Positions 50,631-60,405 are shown, counted from the first letter of the stretch. The stretch: 64,000 nucleotides of DNA from Bradyrhizobium campsiandrae (GCF_014529705.1 NZ_JAANIH010000029.1:1-64000); one strand, 5' to 3'. Notes: generated from the letters alone by a model not told the origin. Numbers and translations are program-made.

Positions 50631-51680
50631 TCAGAGCGCCATGAAGCGTGCCAGGTCCTCTGGAGTGAAGTGCACCCGCAGGGCTACCCGAAGGGTATCC
50701 GTGCCAAGGTTCTGAAGATCCTCGTTGAAATCCCCATAGCGCGGTGACAGCGGGATCGCCTCGATGCCCTGGGTGCCGGCCCGTGCGCTCAAGCTTTCCA
50801 CGGCGTTGTCGCCAGCGGGATCGTCGTCGCGCACGATATAAAGCCGGCGCAGACCCGCAGGGAAGAGCACGGCTGCCAAGTGAGCGGCTGAAAGCGCTGC
50901 CACCATCGGCATATCAGGCAAGACGTAGCGGAGCGACAAGATCGTCTCAATACCCTCGCCGGCCGCCATGACATCCCTGGCGATGCCGAAGCGAACGGCG
51001 TGACCGAGCAGATGACCCATCGCGCGCCTGGGCGTGTCGATCGGCGCCTTGCCGCTGGCGGAGCGGTCGAAGCCCTGCGGATTGAGGTAGGTGCGATGAA
51101 CGCCGGTGATCCGGCCCTCGAGATCGGTGACGGCGGCGATCATCGCCGGCCAGGTCTCGGTCGGCGAACTGTCATCCGGGCGATAGTAGCAACGTGGATG
51201 GAACCGCAGCGCGCCTGCGTCGTGGACAGCCTTGATGCCGCGGTGGCACAGATAGCTCTCGACCAGCGTCCGTCGGATCGGTTGCGACATCGCAAACAGC
51301 CGCCGCGCCGCGTCCGGCGACCCGGCGGGGACGGGTGTGCGAACGGGTTTTGGGGTTTGGTACGGTTCGGCGCGGGGCAGACGCAAAAAGCGTCGCGCCT
51401 CCTCGGCGACATCGCGAAAGTCAACGAGACCGCAGCTTTCGCGGATGACGTCGAGAAGATCGCCATATTCGGCCGAGGCGGCGTCGGTCCAATGCCCGGC
51501 GGCGCCGCGACCGGATTCCGGTCCGCTGAGCCGGACGAACATCGACCGGCCGGGCGTATTGCGAACGTCGCCCACCGTCCAGTAGCGGCCCTGGCGCCGC
51601 CCGTTGGACAGGTAATGGCGGCACACCGCCTCAGCTTCGCGCGCGAGGCGGCGCGCCAGTTCGGAAGCATCGCGCGACAT
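50631..51680 (-). CDS. Toprim-domain protein (primase-like)
   Basis: A 349-residue protein with a helical N-terminus (ELARRLAREAEAVCRHYLSN), a central region (RYWTVGDVRNTPGRSMFVRL) and a Toprim domain. VMAAGEGIETILSLRYVLP supplies the conserved Glu and LYIVRDDDPAGDNAVES the acidic DxD motif. LAAVLFPAGLRRLYI is the intervening strand. Toprim proteins of this layout act as plasmid or integrative-element primases. It starts one base after the strawberry-notch stop, so the two are transcribed together. An AUG 54 codons upstream overlaps the neighbour and is not used. Confidence 0.82.
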   Translation of the reverse strand: MSRDASELARRLAREAEAVCRHYLSNGRRQGRYWTVGDVRNTPGRSMFVRLSGPESGRGAAGHWTDAASAEYGDLLDVIRESCGLVDFRDVAEEARRFLRLPRAEPYQTPKPVRTPVPAGSPDAARRLFAMSQPIRRTLVESYLCHRGIKAVHDAGALRFHPRCYYRPDDSSPTETWPAMIAAVTDLEGRITGVHRTYLNPQGFDRSASGKAPIDTPRRAMGHLLGHAVRFGIARDVMAAGEGIETILSLRYVLPDMPMVAALSAAHLAAVLFPAGLRRLYIVRDDDPAGDNAVESLSARAGTQGIEAIPLSPRYGDFNEDLQNLGTDTLRVALRVHFTPEDLARFMAL

Positions 51681-51681
51681 G

Positions 51682-54600
51682 TCATGCCGCCGCCCGATCG
51701 GAGATGCGCGAGAGCGGATAGCGCTCCAGCACCTTGCCGAGGATTGCCAGCCCGGACGCATCCGTCGGCACGAACATCCGCAGCTTCCAGGAGATGATTT
51801 CGTGGAACAGGCCGTAGACTCGCAACCGGTCTCGCATCGCATCGGTAAAGCCGGTAAGCTCGATGCGGTTGGCGCCCATGACGCGGACGCGACGAAGCTG
51901 TAACCCGTCGGTGAGATCGAGGACGGTCTTGCCGTCCAGCAATGCCATAAAGGCCTGCTCCGGCGTCAGCGTCGTCATCCCGGTTGACAGCGCGCCTACG
52001 ACCCATGCGGGTGAGACCTTGCGTCCGATGATCCGCTCACCTGTGTCGGTCTGGAGCCGATAGACGCGCGTCGATTCGTTGGGCAGCCGCTTCCAGATCG
52101 GCAACAACAATCCCGACACGATGTGGATCTCGCTGTCGGTAAACTCTGGCACCTCGGCGACCTCCGCCGCCCAGACCCGCGAGAACGTCGCGCGGTCGGT
52201 CTGCTGCCAGTGGGTCTGCGGCATCGTCGTCAGTGCGACCGTCGGATGCTCCATGGGGCGGATGAGCCGGACGCGGCGTTCGACCTCGCCGTCGTCCGTC
52301 ATCAGGCTACGCGCCGGCACCTGGACGGCGGCGCGACCAGACTGACTGTTCACCAGCAGCACGGCACGCGGGTCGGAGAGACGGCCCAAGGCCTCGTCCA
52401 GGGCGACGGGGCGGTTTCGGTCGCGTTGGGCGATGGTCAAGAGGCAGGTTCCGGCCGAAGTGCCGGGATGGGTGTAGATGGTCTGCCGTCCCGTCACGAC
52501 GAAAGATTCCGCCGTCAGCGTCTCAAGCCCGACATCGTAGGTCCCGCTTGCGATCGCGCCCTCGATCCGTGCGGTGAGCAACTGCTCGAACGCTGTGAAC
52601 AGGATATTCTGAAGGTTGATGGTCAGCGCCAGCAATCGGTTGAGGAACGTCGTGATCGGCGGCAACTCGTCTCTGATGCCGTTGGCGTCTGTGAGCTTCA
52701 GCCCGGTGGCATCCTCGAACGTCTGGAGCGAACAATCCTCCACCTTGCCCATGACGAGGAGGACATAGAGCTGCCGCAGCGCGTCGCGGGCATAGTGGCT
52801 CTCCAGATTGTCCTCGGACCTGAACAGTCCCTCGCCGCCGGTCTGGCGCTGGCCCCTTGTGATCGCGCCGAGGGTGTCGAGACGACGGGCGATGGTCGAG
52901 AGGAAACGCTTCTCGGCTTTCACATTGGTCGCGATCGGGCGGAACAGCGGCGGCTGCGCCTGGTTGGTGCGATTGGTGCGGCCAAGGCCCTGAATGGCGG
53001 CATCGGCCTTCCATCCGGCCTCAAGCAGGTAGTGAACGCGGAGCCGGCGGTTCTTCGCCGAGAGCTCCGCATGGTAGCTGCGCCCGGTACCGCCGGCTTC
53101 CGAGAAGACGAGGATGCGCTTGTCGTCATCCATGAATGCCTGGGTTTCGGCGAGATTGGCAGAACCGGCACGGTTCTCGACCACGAGCCGATCGATACCA
53201 TCCGCTCCGCGCGTGCGAACGATCCGCCGGGACCGGCCGGTGACTTCGGCGACCTCCTCGGTGCCGAAGCGCTGGATGATCTGATCGAGCGCGCCGTGCA
53301 CGGGTGGCAGAGAGGCGAGCCTCTCGATCAGCCGGTCGCGGCGTGCGACCGCGTCTCGGCACTGCACCGGCTGGCCGTCACGATGGACCGGACGCGACGA
53401 CAGGTTGCCCTCGTTGTCGGTAAAGGGTTCATAGAGCTGGGTCGGGAACGAGTGCGCGAGATAGTCCAGGACGTATTCGCGCGGGGTGATGTCGACCTGG
53501 ACGTCGCCCCAGTCCTCCGTCGGAATGTCGGCGAGTCGCCGCTCCATCAGCGCTTCGCCGGTCGACACGATCTGGATCACGGCGGCATGGCCCGCCGCGA
53601 GATCGCGCTCGACGGCTGATATCAGCGACGGCGTCTTCATCGCCGTGATGAGGTGGTTGAAGAAGCGCTGCTTGGCACTTTCAAAGGCGGACCGCGCGGC
53701 AGACTTTGCCTGCGCGTTCAACGTGCCGGTCGAACCGGTGATGTTCGCCGCCTGCATCGCCGCGTCGAGATTGTTGTGGATGATGCCGAACGCGCCGGCG
53801 TAGGCGTCGTAGATCCGGATCTGCTCTTCACTGAGGGTGTGTTCGACCAACTCGTATTCGACGCCTTCGTAGGAGAGCGAGCGCGCGGCATAGAGACCGA
53901 GCGCCTTGAGGTCGCGCGCCAGCACCTCCAGCGCGGCGACGCCGCCGGCTTCGATGGCCTCGACGAACTCGGCCCGGGTGGCGAAGGGAGAGTCCTCGCC
54001 GCCCCAGAGGCCGAGCCGCTGCGCATAGGCGAGGTTGTGAACCGTGGTGGCGCCGGTCGCCGAGACATAGACGACGCGCGCGTTCGGCAGGGCATGTTGC
54101 AGGCGAAGCCCGGCTCGGCCCTGCTGCGAAGCGGCCACGTCGCCACGGTCGCCCTTGCTGCCGCCAGCATTCTGCATTGCGTGAGACTCGTCGAAGACGA
54201 TGACGCCGTCGAAATCACGGCCCAACCACTCGACGATCTGCCTGACACGCGAAACCTTCTCGTCGCGCGCGTCGGAGCGCAGCGTGGCGTAGGTCGTGAA
54301 CAGGATGCCCTGCTCCAGACGAATGGGCGTGCCTTGCCGGAACCGCGACAGCGGGGTCACCAGCAGGCGCTCCTGGCCGAGCGCCGACCAGTCGCGCTGC
54401 GCGTCCTCGATCAGCTTGTCGGATTTCGAGACCCAGAGCGCGCGGCGCCGGCCCTTGAGCCAATTGTCGAGCAGGATGCCCGCGACCTGGCGGCCCTTGC
54501 CGGCGCCAGTGCCGTCGCCCAGAAACCAGCCCCGCCGAAACCGGACGGCGCTCTCGGCATCATCCGGCGCGGCCGAGACGACATCGAAGGTCTCGTCGAC

Positions 54601-56034
54601 CGTCCACGCCCCCGCGAGAATGCCGCCGTGGGCTTCGCCGGCGTAAATGACGGATTCAAGCTGGGCGTCGGACAGCAGGCCGTCCGGCACCACAATCGCG
54701 GGGAGATGTGGCCGGTAGGACGGAGTGGGCGGCGCGACCGAGGCCATGGCTGCCGACTGCACCAGCCTGGTCGGATGCGCCTGGGCGCCGGGAATACGGA
54801 TCGATTGCAATCCATAGGGCTCGTAGAGCGCTTCGGTGATGCCGCCATGTTCGACCGGCTTCCAGGTCACGGATTCATAGGCGAGCTCGATCGCCTCGGG
54901 CGCCATCGCCGACACCGGGACGGCGGCCGGACGCATGGCGTAAGCGCGGACTGTTCTGGGAATGGCCGGCCGCGCGGCCGCTGGAATGGCGACGGCCGAT
55001 CCGATCGGCAACCGCGGCGGCACCTGTTGTATCACCCAGCTGAGCAGTGTCGCGACATCCGGCGCGGTGCCCGGAGATGGCGGGAACGACTTGATGTCTC
55101 GCGCGGGCGCCTTGTCGATCACCGTCAGGCATGTCTCGACGGTGGTGCCGTGCTTGGCAAAGACCGCGCCGTCAATGGCGGCGGAGAACACCACGCGCCC
55201 ACGTTCCTGCAAGGCGATGAAGGCATCCCTCCATGCGGGATTGTCGGGCGCGCAGCTCGCGGCCGTGATCGCGACCAGACGGCCGCCTTCGGCGAGACGT
55301 GCCAGGGCCGAGGACATATGGCAGAGCGCCGCGCCGGCCATTCGGCGGTCGACGTTGGCGATGGCCGAGAATGGCGGATTCATCAGCACCACGCTCGGAA
55401 CGATAGCGGTGTCGAGATGATCGTCAATGTTCGCGGCGTCGAACGAGGTGACGGCGATAGCGGGGAAAAGGCGCGACAGAAGTTCCGCGCGGGCCTCGGC
55501 CAGTTCGTTGAGCACCAGCGATCCGCCAGCGAGCTCGGCCAGGATGGCGAGCAGCCCGGTGCCGGCGGACGGCTCCAGAACAACGTCATCGGGGCGGATC
55601 GCTGCGGCCACGCTCGCTACAAAGGCGAGAGGAATGGGCGTCGAGAACTGCTGAAACGTCTCGCTCTCTTCCGAGCGGCGGGTGTGGGTGGGAAGAAGAC
55701 TGGCGATCCTGGCCAGCAGCGGCAGCATGGCGGCAGGCGATGCGGCGCGTGCGCGGATCGCCGGGCCGAACTTGCGCAGGAACAGCACGGTCGCGGCCTC
55801 CACGGCGTCATAGCCGGTCTTCCAGTCCCAGGCGCCCGACGCGTCAGTACCGCCGAAGGCGGTCTCCATGGCGGCGCGCAAGAGGGCAGCGTCGATGCGG
55901 CGGCCCCGTTCGAGATGAGGAAGAAGAAGATGGGCGGCTCGGCCGGTCGCGGCGGAACGGTCCGCGATATCCAAAGCGACAACAGAAGATGGGGCGATCG
56001 CGGAGACGGCGGCGGAAGCAGAGAAGTTTGTCAT
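51682..56034 (-). CDS. Strawberry notch-like helicase with N-terminal DNA methyltransferase
   Basis: A 1450-residue protein combining two enzymes. Near residues 130-230 is an N6-adenine methyltransferase-type domain: LEPSAGTGLLAILAEL (motif I) and LMNPPFSAIAN (NPPF catalytic motif). From about 440 is the superfamily II helicase core of strawberry notch proteins: Walker A GDGTGAGKGRQVAG (506-519), DEAH-like FDESHAMQNAGG (614-625), VYVSATGATTVHNLA and the C-terminal helicase part with LGRTNRTNQAQPPLFRPI. It should modify or remodel DNA; target unknown. It lies between ParB-associated small genes and Toprim on the minus strand. The upstream 188 open codons contain leader hairpin and another gene. 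Confidence 0.88.
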   Translation of the reverse strand: MTNFSASAAVSAIAPSSVVALDIADRSAATGRAAHLLLPHLERGRRIDAALLRAAMETAFGGTDASGAWDWKTGYDAVEAATVLFLRKFGPAIRARAASPAAMLPLLARIASLLPTHTRRSEESETFQQFSTPIPLAFVASVAAAIRPDDVVLEPSAGTGLLAILAELAGGSLVLNELAEARAELLSRLFPAIAVTSFDAANIDDHLDTAIVPSVVLMNPPFSAIANVDRRMAGAALCHMSSALARLAEGGRLVAITAASCAPDNPAWRDAFIALQERGRVVFSAAIDGAVFAKHGTTVETCLTVIDKAPARDIKSFPPSPGTAPDVATLLSWVIQQVPPRLPIGSAVAIPAAARPAIPRTVRAYAMRPAAVPVSAMAPEAIELAYESVTWKPVEHGGITEALYEPYGLQSIRIPGAQAHPTRLVQSAAMASVAPPTPSYRPHLPAIVVPDGLLSDAQLESVIYAGEAHGGILAGAWTVDETFDVVSAAPDDAESAVRFRRGWFLGDGTGAGKGRQVAGILLDNWLKGRRRALWVSKSDKLIEDAQRDWSALGQERLLVTPLSRFRQGTPIRLEQGILFTTYATLRSDARDEKVSRVRQIVEWLGRDFDGVIVFDESHAMQNAGGSKGDRGDVAASQQGRAGLRLQHALPNARVVYVSATGATTVHNLAYAQRLGLWGGEDSPFATRAEFVEAIEAGGVAALEVLARDLKALGLYAARSLSYEGVEYELVEHTLSEEQIRIYDAYAGAFGIIHNNLDAAMQAANITGSTGTLNAQAKSAARSAFESAKQRFFNHLITAMKTPSLISAVERDLAAGHAAVIQIVSTGEALMERRLADIPTEDWGDVQVDITPREYVLDYLAHSFPTQLYEPFTDNEGNLSSRPVHRDGQPVQCRDAVARRDRLIERLASLPPVHGALDQIIQRFGTEEVAEVTGRSRRIVRTRGADGIDRLVVENRAGSANLAETQAFMDDDKRILVFSEAGGTGRSYHAELSAKNRRLRVHYLLEAGWKADAAIQGLGRTNRTNQAQPPLFRPIATNVKAEKRFLSTIARRLDTLGAITRGQRQTGGEGLFRSEDNLESHYARDALRQLYVLLVMGKVEDCSLQTFEDATGLKLTDANGIRDELPPITTFLNRLLALTINLQNILFTAFEQLLTARIEGAIASGTYDVGLETLTAESFVVTGRQTIYTHPGTSAGTCLLTIAQRDRNRPVALDEALGRLSDPRAVLLVNSQSGRAAVQVPARSLMTDDGEVERRVRLIRPMEHPTVALTTMPQTHWQQTDRATFSRVWAAEVAEVPEFTDSEIHIVSGLLLPIWKRLPNESTRVYRLQTDTGERIIGRKVSPAWVVGALSTGMTTLTPEQAFMALLDGKTVLDLTDGLQLRRVRVMGANRIELTGFTDAMRDRLRVYGLFHEIISWKLRMFVPTDASGLAILGKVLERYPLSRISDRAAA

Positions 56035-56059
56035 GGAGGCAGGCCTCGGGAGAGCGAAA

Positions 56060-56108
56060 ACGGGTGGAGCCCGCGGGCGCTCTCTCGACCTCGCCGGCTC
56101 AAACCCGT
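56060..56108 (-). promoter_or_regulatory. Shared leader hairpin, copy 1
   Basis: On the minus strand ACGGGTTTGAGCC pairs with GGCTCCACCCGT, enclosing GGCGAGGTCGAGAGAGCGC. It ends 26 bases before the start of the strawberry-notch gene. It is the most diverged of three copies. Confidence 0.5.
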
Positions 56109-56248
56109 CCCGGCCGCGCTCGTCCTCTAAGAACGCGGGGCCCCGCCGCGCCAATCGAGGCACCGCCGAGCTACACACATGCTGATGGGTTGCGGATGAT
56201 GAGACCGCGCCACCAAGCGACGCGTTCGTCGCGGCAGGCATTGGCGAG

Positions 56249-56491
56249 TCACGGCAGACAATCGCCATGGCAGGCGAGCGGCGCGCAGAAGCAGACGAGA
56301 TCGCAGCCGCGGAACTCGTCGAGCGTATGCAGCAGGGGATGCTGATCGCGGAGCCAACGCTCGTTCTTCTTGACGACCGCAACGCGGACGCCATCGTGGC
56401 CGATCCGGAACGGGTTGCCCCATTTGCTGCCGCGGCCGATGTTGAGGGCATCCGACTGCACGCCGGTCTGATGCTTGTTGAGAACCTGCAC
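56249..56491 (-). CDS. DUF4326-domain protein
   Basis: An 80-residue protein starting at GTG, 10 bases after AGGAGG. VLNKHQTGVQSDALNIGRGS, KWGNPFRIGHDG and FRGCDLVCFCAPLACHGD match DUF4326 (IGRxSKWGNPF...LxGxDLxCwCAPLxCHGDxL). Its Cys/His end probably binds zinc. DUF4326 proteins are small phage and plasmid proteins of unknown role. The frame ends at LP with TGA, slightly shorter than usual. It lies between strawberry-notch and DUF6117 on the same strand. Confidence 0.8.
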   Translation of the reverse strand: MQVLNKHQTGVQSDALNIGRGSKWGNPFRIGHDGVRVAVVKKNERWLRDQHPLLHTLDEFRGCDLVCFCAPLACHGDCLP

Positions 56492-56637
56492 ATCACTGTC
56501 CCTCCTGACCCGTCTGTTGCGATGGACTGGCCGTGAGGGCACGGTTCAGGGATGGATGTCACGCATCGCCCTTGGGGATGTGGGGACGGCTTGCCCATTG
56601 ACGTTGCCGCGGCCAGACAGGTCCCTGCGCGGCAGGG

Positions 56638-56880
56638 TCAGGTTGGGGATGATCGGGCCCGCGGTTCGGATGGCGGCAGATAGGCGGTGTAGGGATTGCC
56701 ATCCGCGAGATGGCCAAAGGGCGTGAGAACAAGGTCGGTGCCGTCGCGGCCGACGCCGCAAATCACGTAACGGGGCTCAGCGGTCACCGCGTCGGTACAT
56801 TCTATCAGCGCGAGGTTGCCGTCAGCCGCCGCACGCAGCAATGACTGGAAATTGGCGCTGATGTAGTCGGGAATGCTCAT
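56638..56880 (-). CDS. DUF6117-like protein
   Basis: An 80-residue protein opening MSIPDYISANFQSLLRAAAD and GNLALIECTDAVTAEPRYVI, then CGVGRDGTDLVLTPFGHLAD. This matches, from memory, DUF6117 proteins, which are found with ParB genes on rhizobial elements and contain this GNLALxEC and TPFGHLADG. It follows the ParB gene after a hairpin. Function unknown. Confidence 0.78.
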   Translation of the reverse strand: MSIPDYISANFQSLLRAAADGNLALIECTDAVTAEPRYVICGVGRDGTDLVLTPFGHLADGNPYTAYLPPSEPRARSSPT

Positions 56881-56945
56881 TGCACGGCCCTCCCAGGCGT
56901 TGAGGTTGATTGCGGATGGTCATGATCGTTCTCCGGAGATGAAAG

Positions 56946-56967
56946 AGCCCGGCGCGCTGGCCGGGCT
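56946..56967 (-). terminator. Hairpin between ParB and DUF6117 genes
   Basis: AGCCCGGC pairs perfectly with GCCGGGCT across a six-base loop, just after the ParB stop. No clear U-tract follows (CTCTTTCATC), so it could attenuate rather than terminate, or be an element of the intergenic RNA. Confidence 0.35.
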
Positions 56968-57021
56968 CAGAGGAGAAATGGAAGTCTTCAGATGCGGCGG
57001 TGAGCCGCTCCCGCATGAGAG

Positions 57022-59133
57022 CTATTCGGCGGCAACGACCAGGAGCCGGTCGTCTTCGGGATAGCCCCGCCCCTCGTCATCCTCAGCGAGGAATTCCGGC
57101 AACGCCTCGGCTTCCCCAACCGGGGCGTGCTCGCTGTCCGGATCGGCCAGCCGCAGCGGCTCGGGCAACCAGCCGGTGCCGTCGAGCAGACGCTCGGCTT
57201 CCCGCGCCATGTCCCCCTTCTTGAGGTGATCGATGAGTTGCACGGATGCCTCACCCTTGGCCTCCCGCACCGCTTGGAGAATCCGGGGTTTGGTCACGCG
57301 CCCGAGATAGTTCTCGGCGGTCGGCTTCCAACCTGCCGTCACCATGTCAAGCCCGATCGCGCGTGCCAGGACATCGGCCTGATCGAGCCTGCGCCGGACA
57401 CCGTGGGCGAAGACTCGGCCCTCGTTGTACCGGTTCGCCGGTTCATATAGCGCGTTGACAGCAGACGCGGCGCAATGCGCGAACAGTGCCGCCTGCGTGG
57501 TTCCGTCGAGTGCGGTGAGCGCGTCCCACAGATCGGCCTCATCCTTCGGCAGGCGCGCCTTCCACGCCGCAGAACGCGCGTCGATGGCGATGGCCGATGC
57601 GCTCTCCTTCAAGCCCGGAGCCTGAGCGGGGAACGTCGGCGTTCGGATCGCAATCTCCAGGCAGCCACTCGACGATGCGAAGCGGTAGAAGCTGGCCAGT
57701 ACGAAAGTGTGGAGCACCGCCTGGAACGCCATGGCAGGATGGTTTGCCAAGGCATCGCGCAACGCCAGCGTGCGATGGGCCGTCAGCTCGGTGATAAGCC
57801 GGTCCGGCAGCGGTTTTGCAATGTCGTCATCCTCATCCTCCACGGGTTCGGCCGGGGCGCCGCCGATACTGATGACCGCGCGCTTACTCGCGCCAGCCGG
57901 TTGGGTACGATCCTCATGGCCCTCCCCGTCGGATTCGATGGCCGAGACTTCGGACGCCTCGTCTTCCGGCCGGACATAGCCGCGATCGACCGAGAGCCTC
58001 CCTTCGGCGTCGATGCCGACGAAGGCGCCGGCGCGGGCGACCTCGGCGAGATCGTAGCTGAGCGAGCGGGATTCGAAGGCGGAGCGAGCCGCTTCGATCT
58101 CGCCGAGGCGCTGGTCGATTTCATCGGGCAGTTCGCCGGCGTCCTGGTAGTCGGTCTCGATCTTGGCATACTCGGCGTTGAGGGCGTCGAGGGTGGCCTG
58201 CTCGTCATCCGTGAGATCGACGGGTCGACCTTCGAGTTCACGCAGGTCATTGGTGTGGCCGTAGGGGAAGTCGACCGCCACGCCAATCCACTTCCAGCCC
58301 TCGGCGGCGATGGTCTCGGCTTCCGCCTTGAGCTTTTCGGTGACGAGACGGTCGAGCAGCGGCACATCCTTTAGCCAGCCCCCGTCGTCCTGCTCGAACA
58401 GGTCACGCATGATGACGCCACCAGCCTGCTCGTAGGCGTCGAGCCCGACGAACTGGGCGCGGCGGTCGGAGGCCCGAACCGTGTTCTCCGTCAGCATGCG
58501 GCGGATCTGATACGGTTCGTCGTAGCCTGACTTGCTGACGATGTCCCAGACCTGCTCCTGGCGTGCATGGTCGCCGGTGACGGAGAACGCCATGAGCTGC
58601 TCCAACGTCATGCCGTCCTCGGCATAGATGTCGTGCAGCTTTGGTGAGACGGATGCCAGGCGCAAGCGCTGCTTGACGATCGCCGGCGAAACGAAGTGCC
58701 GCGCTGCGATGTCTTCTTCGCTCATACCGCTCTCGCGGAGGGTCTGAAACGCGCGGAACTGATCGAGGGGGTGAAGTCCGATTCGCTCATCATTTTCTGC
58801 GAGAGAGTCGTCCTCGGCGAGGCCCTCGTCTCTCACCACGCAAGGCACGGCTTGCGTCTTCGCCATCCGCTTCTGTTTCACCAGGAGTTCGAGGGCGCGA
58901 TACCGCCGGCCGCCGGCGGGGACCTCGAACATGCCGGTCTCCCGGCCATCGCCGTCGATAACGGCGCGGACACTGAGGCTTTGCAGCAAGGTGCGTTGCG
59001 CGATGCTTTCCGCCAATTGCTCGATCGAGACGCCCGCCTTGACGCGGCGGACGTTGGACTGGCTCAACACCAGCTTATTGAAGGGAATATCGCGGGACGG
59101 ACTGAGCTTGATCTTCTGAACGGCGCTTGCCAT
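57022..59133 (-). CDS. ParB/RepB/Spo0J-family partition protein
   Basis: A 703-residue ParB-family protein, much longer than chromosomal ParB (about 300). SRDIPFNKLVLSQSNVRRVK and VPAGGRRYRALELL (from residue 72) are the ParB N-domain; AARHFVSPAIVKQRLRLASV is the HTH. LTLEQLMAFSVTGDHARQEQ follows as in the plasmid ParB-like group. The C-terminal half is charged and large, including LLDRLVTEKLKAEAETIAAE. Long ParB-like proteins like this occur on alphaproteobacterial plasmids and integrative elements, often without ParA, as here. A leader hairpin precedes it by 15 bases. Its start is ATG at MASAVQKIKL. Confidence 0.92.
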   Translation of the reverse strand: MASAVQKIKLSPSRDIPFNKLVLSQSNVRRVKAGVSIEQLAESIAQRTLLQSLSVRAVIDGDGRETGMFEVPAGGRRYRALELLVKQKRMAKTQAVPCVVRDEGLAEDDSLAENDERIGLHPLDQFRAFQTLRESGMSEEDIAARHFVSPAIVKQRLRLASVSPKLHDIYAEDGMTLEQLMAFSVTGDHARQEQVWDIVSKSGYDEPYQIRRMLTENTVRASDRRAQFVGLDAYEQAGGVIMRDLFEQDDGGWLKDVPLLDRLVTEKLKAEAETIAAEGWKWIGVAVDFPYGHTNDLRELEGRPVDLTDDEQATLDALNAEYAKIETDYQDAGELPDEIDQRLGEIEAARSAFESRSLSYDLAEVARAGAFVGIDAEGRLSVDRGYVRPEDEASEVSAIESDGEGHEDRTQPAGASKRAVISIGGAPAEPVEDEDDDIAKPLPDRLITELTAHRTLALRDALANHPAMAFQAVLHTFVLASFYRFASSSGCLEIAIRTPTFPAQAPGLKESASAIAIDARSAAWKARLPKDEADLWDALTALDGTTQAALFAHCAASAVNALYEPANRYNEGRVFAHGVRRRLDQADVLARAIGLDMVTAGWKPTAENYLGRVTKPRILQAVREAKGEASVQLIDHLKKGDMAREAERLLDGTGWLPEPLRLADPDSEHAPVGEAEALPEFLAEDDEGRGYPEDDRLLVVAAE

Positions 59134-59147
59134 GTCGGATTCTCCAC

Positions 59148-59188
59148 GACGGGCGGCCGGGAGACTCTCTCTCGACCTCCAACCCGTC
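59148..59188 (-). promoter_or_regulatory. Shared leader hairpin, copy 2
   Basis: On the minus strand GACGGGTTGGAGGTCGAGAG to CCCGTC, enclosing AGAGTCTCCCGG. The GACGGG/CCCGTC arms close the element. It lies 15 bases before the ParB start. TCGAGAGAG is shared with copy 1 and the arms with copy 3. Confidence 0.55.
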
Positions 59189-59333
59189 AGTGAAATCCGC
59201 ACGCCCCTCTCACTCTCCGGCGCGCCCCGGGAATGAAAATCGAGACGGGGAATACATGCGATCACCCGGCTCGCACAGGCGAACCGATGTTGGTGGGGAC
59301 AAGCGGATTTGTGCCCGGCGCGGTTGGTTCGGA

Positions 59334-60320
59334 TCAGGTGCCACTGGCACAACGCGCCAGCGAGATCTGGAGCAGGTGCGGGCCTACATCCGTCTCGTCG
59401 GGGATGGCGGATGACGCCTGATGCGCTTCGGTGGATACGGGCTGCCTGGCGTGCATCCAGTCGGCGGCCTGCTGCGCCTTGCTGGCGGCAGTGAAGATAG
59501 CACGAGGATCGTCCTTCAGCACTTGGACCCACGAGGCAATATATGCTGCATGATCGGGCCGCGGATGGTGAGCTATACCCAGATCGGCAAGGACGAGACC
59601 GCTGAGAATCTCCACGCAGCATTCCTCGGCGGCATAGGCAGCCGAACCGAACCGGCCCGAGAGATCGCGGTCAAGCCGGTGCTTTGCCCCTGAGGCATGT
59701 CCGTTCTCATGCAGCCAAACTCCATAGAATGACGCAGCATCACGGAAGGAAGCAAAATCCGGCATGAACACCGCGTCCGATGAAGGCAGATAGTAGGCTT
59801 CCGAACCACCGAACACGGTCCTGATCCCGAGATTGGTGATGAAAGCCTCGGCATGCGCCAGACGCTCGCTCTCCGGCAGGACGTCAATGGGCTGCCGTTC
59901 GTATCCATCCACCTGCGCGACATTGAATACCGAGAATGCCCGGGCAAACATCCGCTGGCGACCATCATCACCACCGTCATCGCCGTCAGCCGACTCCCGG
60001 GAAGCGATCTGCTTCCACAGCACGACGGTGGTTGAGCGTTCGCCTTTGCGGACCTGCGCGCCGGCAGCCTGCCATTGCCGATAAGTGCCCCATAGGCCAT
60101 CAGCGTAACCGCCAGCCATGGCTGCGTGCCAAAGCGCCAACGTGTTTATGCCCCGGTAGCGCTTGCCGGAAGCAACATTGGTCGGACGGGCAACGCTCGT
60201 CCCGTTGTGGAACCACGGCGCACGCCACTCGCCTGCACCTTGTTCGATTGCCGCGATGATCTCGGCGGTGATGCGCGTGTAAACATCGGCTCGCGCTCCG
60301 GGCTGCTTCTGGGAAGACAT
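59334..60320 (-). CDS. ArdC-type antirestriction protein with zincin domain
   Basis: A 328-residue protein. The N-terminal half is the ArdC ssDNA-binding domain: RITAEIIAAIEQGAGEW, ARPTNVASGKRYRGINTLAL and WQAAGAQVRKGERSTTVVLW. The C-terminal half has a metallopeptidase-like motif HENGHASG at 204-211 and a later EECCVEILSG, as in the M78/zincin relatives. ArdC protects entering element DNA against restriction. It lies between the ParB leader and the DUF932 remnant. Start ATG at MSSQKQPGAR, with AAGGAGCC ahead. Confidence 0.92.
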   Translation of the reverse strand: MSSQKQPGARADVYTRITAEIIAAIEQGAGEWRAPWFHNGTSVARPTNVASGKRYRGINTLALWHAAMAGGYADGLWGTYRQWQAAGAQVRKGERSTTVVLWKQIASRESADGDDGGDDGRQRMFARAFSVFNVAQVDGYERQPIDVLPESERLAHAEAFITNLGIRTVFGGSEAYYLPSSDAVFMPDFASFRDAASFYGVWLHENGHASGAKHRLDRDLSGRFGSAAYAAEECCVEILSGLVLADLGIAHHPRPDHAAYIASWVQVLKDDPRAIFTAASKAQQAADWMHARQPVSTEAHQASSAIPDETDVGPHLLQISLARCASGT

Positions 60321-60405
60321 CGTGATGGCTCCTTGGGAGCGACGCGAGCGCAAGGGATCGCCACCGCGTGCGGGCGGCATCAGGCTCAACGTCGATGGAA
60401 AGGAA

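Noticed and set aside
52123..53619. 498-codon plus-strand frame opposite the strawberry-notch gene
   Set aside because: Antisense shadow as above, without motifs.
53653..56130. 825-codon plus-strand frame opposite the strawberry-notch gene
   Set aside because: Antisense shadow produced by GC-rich codon bias; the minus strand has clear helicase and methyltransferase motifs.
56035..56598. 188-codon N-terminal extension of the strawberry-notch gene
   Set aside because: Runs over the DUF4326 gene in another frame and the leader hairpin; no family residues.
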